DNA of 32,706 nucleotides from Phycisphaerales bacterium (GTDB lineage Bacteria > Planctomycetota > Phycisphaerae > Phycisphaerales > UBA1924): NCBI GenBank assembly GCA_016741915.1, contig JACVCS010000044.1, forward strand, positions 1 through 32,706, in the 5' to 3' direction. Each line of letters begins with the position of its first letter. Position 1 is the first letter of the stretch. Positions 1 through 8,666 of the stretch are shown here, piece by piece. The notes under the pieces are model-generated. The model searched no databases. It saw only the letters and a program-made list of their open reading frames with translations, and was not told the origin of the DNA. Position numbers and translations under genes: made by a program.

Positions 1-164
1 GTTCGGGGGGTGCGGGGGGTGGGAGTTCCGCGGGCGGGTGATCGCGTAGGGATGTGACGGTGCGAACGATTTGGGTTGGGGTGTGTTTTGTCGGTCGGGG
101 GAACGGGTGATGCGTCGTTGGTGAAACAGACTCTTTTCATGTCGCGGATTTGGGAATCGACCAC

Positions 165-3100
165 ATGATGAACAGCAACAGCACGGGCAGCAGCAACGTT
201 GAGAAGTTTGATCGCACGCGTTCGCGGCCGGCGAGCGCGGGTGTGCGCACGGCGGGCAGAACCAGGCGCGGGGGGTTCATGCGGGCGGCGGTGGCGCTGA
301 CGATCGCGGCGGGTTCGCTGGCGGTGGTGGTGGCGGGCTGCCGGGCGTCGGAGAGTGCGCGGGGGAGCGCGTCGACGGTGGGTGGCACGGGGAGCGGCGC
401 GGCGGCGGCAACGGGCGGCAAGGGCGCGCGGGTTGATGTGGCGTTCAATGACGACGCGAAGGCGAAGGCGATGGTGGGGTTCATTCAGTTCCCCAGCATC
501 TCGCCCGACGGTTCGACGATCGTCTTCGCGTGGCTCGACGATCTGTGGGCGATGCCCAGCAAGGGCGGCGTGGCGACGCGCCTGACGGCGCACGCGGCGG
601 AGGAGCGGCGGAGCGCTTTCTCGCCCGATGGGAAGATGATCGCCTTCGAGTCCGATCGTGACGGCGGGCGGAACTTGTATGTGATGCCGATCAGCAAGGA
701 TGGCGAGACGATCATCGGCGGGCGTGCGAAGCGCGTGACGGCGCTGGACCGTGCGGCGACGCTCAGCGGCTTCACCAGCGACGGCAAGGCGTTGCTGTTC
801 AACGCGAACCTCGACGCGACGCTCTATCGCAGCAACCGGATGTACCGCGTGGGGATCGAGGGTGATGAGCCGCAGCCGATCACGAGGCTGACGGACGCCT
901 TCGGCTTTGGGGCGCGGATGAGCCCGGACGGCAAGTCGGTCACGTTCACGCGCGGGCGGGCGGATTTCAATCGCCCGAAGTACGAAGGCTCGGGCTCGAC
1001 GGACGTGTACCGCATGAGCCTTGAGGGTGAGGGGAAGTTTGAGCGGCTGACCAGCTCGCCCCGGACCGACGGCGACGCGTTCCCGCTCGCGGACGGCTCG
1101 GTGATCTTTGTTTCGTCGCGCGATGGGACGAACAACGTCTATCGCCTGAAGGCTGGCGCGAGCGATGAGCGGGCGGAGCAACTCACCAAGTTTGCGCCCA
1201 AGGCGGAAGAGATCACTATCGGGCACGGCGTGCGCGATCTTTCGGTGAACGCGCAGGGGACGCTGGCGTGCTTTGTGGTGTGGGACACGCTGTACACGCT
1301 GGACCTGACCAAGAGCGGCGCGGAGCCGACGGCGGTGACGGCGATCGCGTCGCCCGATGCGCAGGACGCCGAGACGATGCGGATGAACCTGTCGCGGGAG
1401 GTGACCGAGGCGTCGCTGAGCCCGGACGGCAAGACGATGGCGGTGATCGCCCGAGGCGAAGTTTTCGTACGGAGCGTGGACGAAGGACGCCCGACGCGGC
1501 GGGTGACGTTCACCGCTGGGCGCGAGCGCGGGCTTTCGTGGTCGCCCGACGGGCGGGTGCTGTGGTTCAGTTCGGACGAGACGGGCCCGGCGCAGATTTA
1601 CTACGCGACGGTGAGCCTGGCTCGCGAGGACATTACCCCCAAGGACGAGAGCAAGAAGGACGAAGAGAAGAAAGACGAGGAGAAGAAGGACGAATCGGCG
1701 AAGAAGGAAGAGCCCAAGAAGGATGAACCGAAGAAAGACGAGCCGAAGAAGGATGAGCCCGCGGCGGGTGCGCCGGGTGTGAAGGCGGATGAGGCGAAGA
1801 AGCCCGAGGAGGGCAAGAAGGATGAGAAGCCCGCGGCGCCCGCGAAGAAGAAGATCGACTACGGCAAGCGTTGGGCGGAGTCGATCCGGTTTGAGGTGAA
1901 GCACTTCGACACGTCGATGATCCCCGCGGGGCGCAACGACGGGATGCTGGGGATGGAAGTGCGCTCGCCCATGCCTTCGCCCGATGGGACGAAGCTGCTG
2001 GTGACGCGCGGGCTGGGTGATCTGGTGCTCATCGACCTGAAGAGCAAGACCGCCCGCGTGCTGCTGGAAAGTTGGAACGACGCGGAGGTGCAGTGGGCCA
2101 GCGACTCGCGGCACATTGTTTATGCGGTTGAGGATCTGGACTTCAACAGCGACGTGTTCATTATGGATACGGCCGCGGACGCGACGGGCCCGCTGAGCAA
2201 GGGGGTGAACGTGACGCGTCACCCGGACCTGGACAGCTCGCCGAGGTTGAGCGCGGACGGGAAGGTGCTGTACTTCCTGTCGGAGCGTGGGAACGAGAAC
2301 TTCACCTTCGATGTGTATGCGCTGATCCTGGATAAGAAGATCGAAGCGCTGAAGGGCTGGGAGCTTGACGAGTACTTCAAGAAGGCGGCGGAGGCGGCGG
2401 GGAAGCGCAAGCCGATCGACCCGGTGATGTGGGACGAGGCGGCGGGCGCGGAAGCGAAGACGGATGCCAAGGCCGAGGCGAAGGGTGACGCGAAGGCCGG
2501 CGAAGGTGATGCGAAGACTGGTGAAGCGAAGGGCGAGGGAAAGGGTGAGGACGGCAAGAAGGACGATGCGAAGGTCGCTTCGAAGAAGGCGAAGGGCCCC
2601 GAGCCGCTGAAGTTCGATCTGAGCGATCCGCACCTGCGGGTTCGCAAGATTGTCGGCGGCGGCGGGAGCAAGTCGTCTTTGGCGGCGACGCCCGGCGGCG
2701 AGCGCGTGATCTTTGTGGGCGACGAGGGCGCGGACCGGGCGCTGCAGTCGGTTTCGTTCAAGGGCGATGACAAGAAGGTCATCTCGCCCGGGAGTGCCGG
2801 GGGCGTTGAGGTGTCGCTGACGGGCTCGAAGGTGAGCTTTGTTAAGGGCGGGGCGGCTTCGCTCGCGGGGCCCAGCGGCGGGAAGGTCGACACCATCGCC
2901 ATCGATGCGCCGGTGGTGCTGCAGGTGAGCAAGCAGCAGCGGCAGAAGTTCCTTGAAGCCGCGAGGATCATGGGCAACACGTTCTATCACCCGACGCTGA
3001 AGGGTTTGAACTGGAAGGGGATCAGCGAGCGGTACCTGACGCTGGCGCAGAAGACCCGCACGAGCGGCGAGTTCGATCGCGTCTTCGAGCAGGTGCTGGG

Positions 3101-4115
3101 CGAGCTTGACGGCTCGCACACGGGGATCAACTCGCCCGGGTCGTTCTCGGCGCCGTCGCAGTCGATCGGGTATCTGGGGATCGAGACGGTGCCGGTGAAC
3201 GGCGGGTTCAAGGTCACGAAGGTGATCTTTCAGGGCCCGGCGGATAAGGAAGGGACGCGGCTGAATGTGGGCGATGTGATCACGAGCATCGACGGGCGGG
3301 CGCTGTCGGAGAACGAGCAGTCGATGCCGACGATTGACCTGAACGCGGCGATGGCGGGCAAGGCCGGGAAGGAAGCGCTGATCGAGGTGAACCGCGCGCC
3401 GGCGGCGGAGGGGGCGACCACGCTGCCCAAGGCGATGCTGGTGACGCCGATCTCGGCGGGTGAAGACGCGAACCTGCGGTATCAGGACACGGTGCGTGAG
3501 CGTGCGATGAAGGTCGAGCAGCTCTCGGGCGGGAAGCTCGGGTATCTGCACATCCGCTCGATGAGCCAGCCCAGCGTGGACGACTTCGAGCGCGATCTCT
3601 TCGCGGCGGCGAGCGGGAAGCTCGGGCTGATCATCGACGTCCGTGACAACGGCGGCGGCAGCACCGCGGACATCCTGCTGTCATCGCTGACGGCGCCGAA
3701 CCACGCGTATACCGTGCCTCGCGGTGCGGATCCGAAGACCACGCCGCGGGACGCGTACCCGCGCGATCGGCGGCTGATCTATGGCTATGGCAAGCCGATC
3801 AACGTGCTGATCAACGAGAACTCCTTCAGCAACGCGGAGATCTTCGCGCACGCGATCAAGACGATCAAGCGTGGCACGCTGGTCGGCACGGCGACGTTTG
3901 GCGGTGTGATTTCCACCGGTGCGGCGAGCCTGCTGGACGGGGCGTCGCTGCGGACGCCGTTCCGCGGGTGGTACTTGCCCAGCGGTGCGGACTATGAGAA
4001 CAACGGCGCGAAGCCGGATGTGAACGTGGCGCAGACGCCGCAGGACGAGGCGGCGGGGAAGGATGCGCAGCTTGAGGCGGCGGTGAAGGAACTGCTCGGG
4101 CGCGTGGAGAAGTGA
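165..4115 (+). CDS. Tricorn-like lipoprotein S41 protease
   Basis: This is a Tricorn-family peptidase of about 1,316 aa, expected to cleave peptides in the periplasm or at the membrane. The N-terminal half has repeated TolB/WD40-like blades of the type SPDGxxIxF (for example near residues 110, 155, 275 and 420), forming a beta-propeller. A PDZ domain starts near residue 1,000. The S41 serine protease core follows, with a Gly-rich DxRxNGGG motif near residue 1,160 and the nucleophile Ser in NENSFSNAE at about residue 1,222. A hydrophobic segment ending in a VVAGC lipobox (Cys about 59) predicts a lipoprotein, and Arg-Arg just before it could be a Tat signal. I chose ATG 165 (a GGGA lies 8 nt upstream); ATG 168 is also possible, and ATG 279 would give a shorter, classic lipoprotein signal. 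Two Lys/Glu/Asp/Ala-rich inserts interrupt the fold. The family call is confident; the substrate is unknown. Confidence 0.9.
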   Translation: MMNSNSTGSSNVEKFDRTRSRPASAGVRTAGRTRRGGFMRAAVALTIAAGSLAVVVAGCRASESARGSASTVGGTGSGAAAATGGKGARVDVAFNDDAKAKAMVGFIQFPSISPDGSTIVFAWLDDLWAMPSKGGVATRLTAHAAEERRSAFSPDGKMIAFESDRDGGRNLYVMPISKDGETIIGGRAKRVTALDRAATLSGFTSDGKALLFNANLDATLYRSNRMYRVGIEGDEPQPITRLTDAFGFGARMSPDGKSVTFTRGRADFNRPKYEGSGSTDVYRMSLEGEGKFERLTSSPRTDGDAFPLADGSVIFVSSRDGTNNVYRLKAGASDERAEQLTKFAPKAEEITIGHGVRDLSVNAQGTLACFVVWDTLYTLDLTKSGAEPTAVTAIASPDAQDAETMRMNLSREVTEASLSPDGKTMAVIARGEVFVRSVDEGRPTRRVTFTAGRERGLSWSPDGRVLWFSSDETGPAQIYYATVSLAREDITPKDESKKDEEKKDEEKKDESAKKEEPKKDEPKKDEPKKDEPAAGAPGVKADEAKKPEEGKKDEKPAAPAKKKIDYGKRWAESIRFEVKHFDTSMIPAGRNDGMLGMEVRSPMPSPDGTKLLVTRGLGDLVLIDLKSKTARVLLESWNDAEVQWASDSRHIVYAVEDLDFNSDVFIMDTAADATGPLSKGVNVTRHPDLDSSPRLSADGKVLYFLSERGNENFTFDVYALILDKKIEALKGWELDEYFKKAAEAAGKRKPIDPVMWDEAAGAEAKTDAKAEAKGDAKAGEGDAKTGEAKGEGKGEDGKKDDAKVASKKAKGPEPLKFDLSDPHLRVRKIVGGGGSKSSLAATPGGERVIFVGDEGADRALQSVSFKGDDKKVISPGSAGGVEVSLTGSKVSFVKGGAASLAGPSGGKVDTIAIDAPVVLQVSKQQRQKFLEAARIMGNTFYHPTLKGLNWKGISERYLTLAQKTRTSGEFDRVFEQVLGELDGSHTGINSPGSFSAPSQSIGYLGIETVPVNGGFKVTKVIFQGPADKEGTRLNVGDVITSIDGRALSENEQSMPTIDLNAAMAGKAGKEALIEVNRAPAAEGATTLPKAMLVTPISAGEDANLRYQDTVRERAMKVEQLSGGKLGYLHIRSMSQPSVDDFERDLFAAASGKLGLIIDVRDNGGGSTADILLSSLTAPNHAYTVPRGADPKTTPRDAYPRDRRLIYGYGKPINVLINENSFSNAEIFAHAIKTIKRGTLVGTATFGGVISTGAASLLDGASLRTPFRGWYLPSGADYENNGAKPDVNVAQTPQDEAAGKDAQLEAAVKELLGRVEK
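1639..1850 (+). repeat. Lys/Asp/Glu-rich imperfect coding repeat
   Basis: Inside the Tricorn-like gene, short units encoding KKDE, KKDEP and KKEEP recur for about 70 codons, rich in AAG, GAC and GAG. They encode a highly charged, probably disordered or helical linker between propeller blades. A second Lys/Ala/Glu/Gly-rich insert occurs at about 2446-2590. Such units can expand or contract by slippage. Confidence 0.8.
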
Positions 4116-4122
4116 GGGAGTA

Positions 4123-4158
4123 GGCACTGGGCACTGGGCACTGGGCACTGGGCACTGG
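4123..4158. repeat. Heptanucleotide tandem repeat (GGCACTG x5)
   Basis: Five perfect head-to-tail copies of GGCACTG occupy 4123-4157, followed by one extra G. They begin 8 bp after the stop codon of the Tricorn-like gene and lie in the gap between two convergent genes. The form resembles the short tandemly repeated (STRR) heptamers known from cyanobacteria. No function can be read from the sequence. Confidence 0.9.
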
Positions 4159-4184
4159 TGAAGACAGCAAGAGAGCAACTCTTG

Positions 4185-4213
4185 AGCCCCTCGCGATTGC
4201 GGGGGGCTTTTTT
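4185..4213 (+). terminator. Intrinsic terminator of the Tricorn-like gene
   Basis: A 10-bp stem (4185-4194 with 4199-4208, one G-U pair on the RNA) with a GATT loop is followed by six T residues at 4208-4213. A second small hairpin (4168-4173 with 4179-4184) sits directly upstream. The minus strand has no U-run after the hairpin, so termination should act mainly on the plus-strand gene. Confidence 0.9.
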
Positions 4214-4246
4214 CTGCTTTGTGCGTGCCGGTGGTTTTGCTCGGGC

Positions 4247-7200
4247 TTAGCCCAGCGTTCGCAGGCTCTCGGCGAGTTTGGCGAGCCATTCGGGGGTGGG
4301 GAGCGAGTAGGGGCGGAACTTTTCGACGACGCCGAGCTCTTCGCTGGCGAGCAGGGCGCGGTTTTGGCCGATGAGGCCGGTGGAAGCGCCGGGGGAATCG
4401 ACGAGGGTGGAGGCGTCGGCGGCGGCCATCTGGAAGAGGACGCGGAAGTCGAACTCGCGGACCGTTGCGCGGTCGAAGGTGCGGTTGAGCGTGGCGACGG
4501 TGTCGCTCCAGATGATGGTGTGGATGCCCAGGGCCGGGCCTTCTTTGATGATGCGGGCGAGGGCGCGGTCTGGGCGGGCGCTGGCGGAGCTGTCGGCGGA
4601 GAAATCGAACTCGTCCTCGGGCTTGCGGAGGGTGCGGAAGCGCTGCAGGCCCTGGATCAGCAGGTAGTGCGCGGGCTCGTCGGCGCCGGCGTTCGGGCTG
4701 GTCAGGCGGCGGTCGACCTCGGCGGCGAGTTCGAGGATCGCGGCGTCGGTCTCGCGGAAGGGAACGCAGCGGGCCTGCGTGCGTGTTGGGAAGGTGGCGG
4801 AGAGCGCGGGGAGGAAGCCCGCGCCGGGGGCGTCGGCGGTGGTGCCGTCGAGGATGGTGAATCGGGCGAGGGTTGGTGCAGTTGAGTTGCTGGCTTTGGC
4901 CGCCCAAAGGTGCTGGGCGGCGAGGCCCGCGGCGCCGACGGCGAGCATGGCCATGGCGCTGTCTTCCTGCTGACCGGTGATCAGCAGGGAGGAGGCGGAC
5001 TGACGACGGAAGACGGCGGAGACGGGGTCCTTGATGGCGACGGGGTCGCCAAGGTAGAAGTGGGCGCGGGCGGGCTGGACTGTTGCAGTTGCGGGGACGG
5101 GCACGATGGGCCGCCCGCGGAGCATGGAGGCGAGGATCTCGTTGCGCTCGGCCCGCGCGGGGACGTTGCCCTCGAAAACGATCGGCGGCAGGAGCGTTGA
5201 GCGGATCGGCGAAGGGGGCGTGGTGGCGATGGCGCGCAGGGCCTGGTCGCGCTGGTGGTCGTCGAGCCAAGAGATCTGGAAGAGGCTGTTGCCCTCGAGT
5301 GCGCCGGAGGCGTCGTTGTAGATCGCCTCGCCCGGGCGTGAGAGCAGGCGGGCGGCGGCGTTGTCCTCGCTGAGAATCACGTACGAGTCGGCCTCGGAGC
5401 ATTGCAGAGCGATGCGCACGCCCATCTGGCCCATGGTGGCGCGGGCGAGGGAGTAGGCCCCGCCGAGGGTTTGCGAGCCGAGGACCACGTGCATGCCGAA
5501 GGCGCGGCCCTGACGCACGAGACGGTCGAGCAGGAGGCCCGCTTCCTGGGCGAGCTTGTCGTCCTCGACGAAGAGCTCCTGGAACTCGTCAACGATCAGC
5601 AGCACGCGGGGCAGGACTTGGGCGTTGGGCGTTTTTCGGTAGCTCTTGAGATCCTGCACGCTGGCGTCGCGGAGGAGTTCGCCGCGGCGTTTGAGTTCGG
5701 CGTCGAGCTTGCGGAGGACGCTGAGCCCGAACTCGCGTTCGCTCTCGATGGCGATGACGCGTGCGTGCGGCAGCGCAGGGGCGGCGGATTCGCCCGTGCC
5801 CGTGTAGCACTTGAACTCGACACCCTTCTTGAAGTCCACCAGGTAGAGTTCAACCTCGTCGGGGCTGTACCACAGGGCGAGGTTGGTGATCATCACGTGC
5901 AGGAGCGTGCTCTTGCCCGAGCCGGTGCGGCCCGCGATGAGCATGTGCTGGGCGGTGCCGCGCCCCAGGGTCATGTTGAGCAGTCGCGTGGCACCGGCGC
6001 GGCCGAGCGGTACGGTGACTTCCTCGCTGCTGGAGAGGCTCCATCGTTTGTCGGGCGAGGGCGAGATCATCGAGAAGGGCACCTGCACGCGCCCGGCGTC
6101 CTTCGCTCGCTTACCGACCTCGCGGACGATCTCGTTGAACTGTTCGTCGCTCGGCGGCTCGGGCTGCGTGAAGTTCAGCGATTGCAGATCGGGATCATCG
6201 ACGATGAAGCGGCCGGTGGTTGCGTGCGGGTTGGCGGGCACGGACGATGAGGAGCCGGTCTCGGGCTGGGCCTTGCGCCAGGAGAGGCGCAGGCCGGCGC
6301 GTTTGAGGTCGGTGGTGGTGAGACCGGGGGGCAGTTGCTGGCGTGTGTCCTGCAGGATGAGGGTGTAGACGCCGCACTTTGGGCCGCTGGAGATGATGGA
6401 GGCAAGGCGTTTGGCGCTGGTCTCCGAGAAGCTCGCGGGCAGGTCGGCGATGACGAGGAAGCGGTACGGCTCGGCGACTTCGCCGGCCTTGGCGTTGTAC
6501 TGCTCGATGGAGGCGAACTCGTTGCGGAGGTACTTCTGGATCACCGTCTCCATGTGCTCGGTGAGATCGGTCAGGCGGGCCTCGATGTGGCGCGGCTCGG
6601 TCCAGATGCGGTCGCTGATGAGCTGGGGGTCAAAGTCGGCCAGGTGCATGAAGGCGGCGAAGTTCTGGCCGAGACCGACGGGGTCGATCACGGTGAATCG
6701 CAGTTTGCCCGGCGGGAAACCGAGCAAGAGTCGGAGCATCGTGGTGCGGAGCAGGGAAAGACCGGCGGCCCGGCCTTCGACTGCGCCGGCGCCGCCGAAC
6801 TGCACGAGCATCGAGCAGCGGTCGGGGATCTCCATCAGCGAGGGGAGCGGGATCTCCTTCGCGTTGGTCACGTGCAGGCGCGGGTCCTCGGGGATCGCGT
6901 CCTGGATGCGCTGCAGATCGAGCGTGAGCTGCCCCGCGGTGATGCACGGCGGGGTGGACGAGGGCGCGGGGAACTGCGCCAGCGGCGCGTCGGGCGTTGC
7001 GCCGGGCCAACGCATTGCGCCGGGGACGCTGAGGGCCTGCTTGCGGGCGTTCTCGAGCGCCGCCAGGGCGCTGATCATCCCCTCGATCCACTTTGTGCGG
7101 AGGGCTTCGAACGACGTTGCCTCGGTGCTGATCGCCTCGTCGCGCACGCGCTGGTGCTTCTGTTTGGCGTGCTGATTGGTCTCGCGGAAATCGGTATCGG

Positions 7201-8479
7201 CCTGCGCAAGGCGTGTGCGGCGGTCGGATTCGACCTTCGCCGCGGATTGTTCGCGTGATCGGGCGGCGTTTTCGAGGCGGACTTTGAGCGTTGCTTCGAG
7301 TTCCGCGCGTTTGCGCGTGTAGGCGGCGTTCACTTCGCCGACGATCGCGTCGCACTTACTCCGGGCCTGTTTCACTTCTTCATCGCGGGCGGTGCGGATG
7401 GCGAGCTCTTTCGCCTTGCGTTCGTCGTCGGCAACGCGGACGAGCGTGTCGGCGAGTCTCTCGGTGGTCAGCAGCTCTTTGGTGATCGATGCGCCGAGGG
7501 CCGTCACGCGGGCCTTCTGCTGGCGCCTGATCAGTTCACTGCCCACCGCGCCGACGGCGAGGCCCAGGAACCCCGCGGCGTACGAGGCCTCGGTGATCGC
7601 GCCGCTCTGCAGGTAGACCGCGCCGCCGGCGGAGGCGAGCCCGAGGAGCACGCCGTAGACCGCCGGGAGGGGCGAAACGAACGCTCGCGGTGCGCGAAGG
7701 TTGAGGAGCTGCGAGGCGTGATCGACGAAGGCCTGGGCCTGCTGATTGAACGACTCGGCGAGGGACTTTGACGAGAGTGCGTCCGTGCCGCCCGCGAGAG
7801 AAGCGATCTCCGCCGGTGCGACGCCCTCGGCCCACGGGCGCGGGGCTTTGCGAGATGGTCGGACAAGTTCCTGCAGTTCGCGTTCGACGCGCTGGGCGAC
7901 AGCGCCGAGTTCGCTCATGCGGCGCTCGACCTCGGCCTTGATCTTCGCGAAGGCCGCCCCGGGCTTGTCGATGTTCGTGTCGTGCACGGTCTCGGCCATC
8001 CAAACCGCTTCCTGCATGGCCTTCTTGGCGGAGGCGACATCGGCCTCGCCGCGTTCGCGGAGCTGGCTCTTGTCGATCTCGAACTGGCGCTTGGATTGTT
8101 CGACCGCGTCGTCGGCGTCCTTGCGGGCCTTTGCGGCGGCGGCGTCGCACTCGTTGCGGATGGCCGTGAGCGTTGCTTCGAGGTTTGAGAGGGCGGTGGA
8201 GAGGGCGGTGCCGAGCTCGGCGTCGGCGCTGGTGAGGGTGGAGTTCAGGGCGTGGCGGGTGGAAGTCTCGGCTGCGGCGCGCTCGGCGCTGAGGCGGATG
8301 ATGGCGCGGAGCGATTCCTTGCACGCGAGGGTGAGGCGACCTTCGCCCGTGCCCGTGTTGGGGCTGGTGGAAGCGACAGCGGCGGCGCGGGCGGCGCTGG
8401 GTGTTGCCATCGGGTTCGCCGCGCCTGGGCCCGTGCCCGCGGCGTCAGCGGTCTTTGTCACATGCTCGCCGGGCGGCAT
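4247..8479 (-). CDS. FtsK/SpoIIIE (EccC-like) type VII secretion ATPase
   Basis: This 1,410-aa protein is predicted to be the motor of a type VII-like export system. Residues about 50-210 and 318-480 are long charged, Ala-rich coiled coils. Two hydrophobic segments between them (about 269-290 and 300-317) form a membrane hairpin. Three ATPase-like modules follow. The first (about 555-735) lacks a Walker A. The second has an intact Walker A, GRTGSGKS (850-857), and a Walker B, VLLIVDEF, with Asp964-Glu965. The third (about 1150-1395) is degenerate. ATG 8479 has GGAG 7 nt upstream and overlaps the preceding gene by 35 bp; ATG 8410 is an alternative. There is no gamma DNA-binding domain as in chromosome-segregating FtsK. 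The adjacent WXG100-like genes support a secretion role. EccC and EssC proteins usually have their TM segments near the N-terminus or after FHA domains, so this layout is unusual. Confidence 0.85.
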   Translation of the reverse strand: MPPGEHVTKTADAAGTGPGAANPMATPSAARAAAVASTSPNTGTGEGRLTLACKESLRAIIRLSAERAAAETSTRHALNSTLTSADAELGTALSTALSNLEATLTAIRNECDAAAAKARKDADDAVEQSKRQFEIDKSQLRERGEADVASAKKAMQEAVWMAETVHDTNIDKPGAAFAKIKAEVERRMSELGAVAQRVERELQELVRPSRKAPRPWAEGVAPAEIASLAGGTDALSSKSLAESFNQQAQAFVDHASQLLNLRAPRAFVSPLPAVYGVLLGLASAGGAVYLQSGAITEASYAAGFLGLAVGAVGSELIRRQQKARVTALGASITKELLTTERLADTLVRVADDERKAKELAIRTARDEEVKQARSKCDAIVGEVNAAYTRKRAELEATLKVRLENAARSREQSAAKVESDRRTRLAQADTDFRETNQHAKQKHQRVRDEAISTEATSFEALRTKWIEGMISALAALENARKQALSVPGAMRWPGATPDAPLAQFPAPSSTPPCITAGQLTLDLQRIQDAIPEDPRLHVTNAKEIPLPSLMEIPDRCSMLVQFGGAGAVEGRAAGLSLLRTTMLRLLLGFPPGKLRFTVIDPVGLGQNFAAFMHLADFDPQLISDRIWTEPRHIEARLTDLTEHMETVIQKYLRNEFASIEQYNAKAGEVAEPYRFLVIADLPASFSETSAKRLASIISSGPKCGVYTLILQDTRQQLPPGLTTTDLKRAGLRLSWRKAQPETGSSSSVPANPHATTGRFIVDDPDLQSLNFTQPEPPSDEQFNEIVREVGKRAKDAGRVQVPFSMISPSPDKRWSLSSSEEVTVPLGRAGATRLLNMTLGRGTAQHMLIAGRTGSGKSTLLHVMITNLALWYSPDEVELYLVDFKKGVEFKCYTGTGESAAPALPHARVIAIESEREFGLSVLRKLDAELKRRGELLRDASVQDLKSYRKTPNAQVLPRVLLIVDEFQELFVEDDKLAQEAGLLLDRLVRQGRAFGMHVVLGSQTLGGAYSLARATMGQMGVRIALQCSEADSYVILSEDNAAARLLSRPGEAIYNDASGALEGNSLFQISWLDDHQRDQALRAIATTPPSPIRSTLLPPIVFEGNVPARAERNEILASMLRGRPIVPVPATATVQPARAHFYLGDPVAIKDPVSAVFRRQSASSLLITGQQEDSAMAMLAVGAAGLAAQHLWAAKASNSTAPTLARFTILDGTTADAPGAGFLPALSATFPTRTQARCVPFRETDAAILELAAEVDRRLTSPNAGADEPAHYLLIQGLQRFRTLRKPEDEFDFSADSSASARPDRALARIIKEGPALGIHTIIWSDTVATLNRTFDRATVREFDFRVLFQMAAADASTLVDSPGASTGLIGQNRALLASEELGVVEKFRPYSLPTPEWLAKLAESLRTLG

Positions 8480-8666
8480 CGAGAATCTCCGAGAGGCGTC
8501 CCATGGCTCCGATGGCGGCGGAGGCTTTGCCGTCGATCGGGCTGAGGAACTCTTCCTCGAACTTGGTGCTTGCGGTGTCGTCCCAGTGCTGTTTCGCCTG
8601 CGCCCAGGCGATCTTCAGTTCTTTCAGTGCGTCCTTGATACGGGCTTGCGCGACGGCCGTGCTCAT
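8445..8666 (-). CDS. Small WXG100-like protein (73 aa)
   Basis: The protein is predicted to be an all-helical hairpin: helix 1 at about residues 4-27, a Trp turn at W28-D29-D30, then helix 2. After the turn the residues follow W-x-D-x4-K-F-x2-E-F, the same pattern as in the 90-aa protein that opens this cassette. WXG100 proteins have a W-x-G turn followed by an aromatic residue eight positions after the Trp; here Gly is replaced by Asp and the spacing is kept. At 73 aa it is short for the family, and no C-terminal YxxxD/E signal is visible. The ATG is preceded by GGAGG at 8 nt and overlaps the upstream stop as ATGA, so translation is coupled. It could be a secreted partner or a structural adaptor; family membership is inferred. 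Confidence 0.7.
   Translation of the reverse strand: MSTAVAQARIKDALKELKIAWAQAKQHWDDTASTKFEEEFLSPIDGKASAAIGAMGRLSEILDAARRACDKDR

Noticed and set aside
4123..4158. Possible CRISPR-like array
   Set aside because: Units are 7 bp and directly adjacent, with no spacers; it is a simple tandem repeat.
3681..5402. Minus-strand frame of 573 codons spanning the Tricorn end and the ATPase end
   Set aside because: It runs antisense to the protease, through the terminator and tandem repeat, and into another frame of the ATPase gene; composition is Arg/Pro/His-rich.
4247..8479. Chromosome-segregation FtsK
   Set aside because: No four-TM N-terminus or gamma winged-helix domain; flanked by WXG100-like genes and carries EccC-like degenerate ATPase modules.
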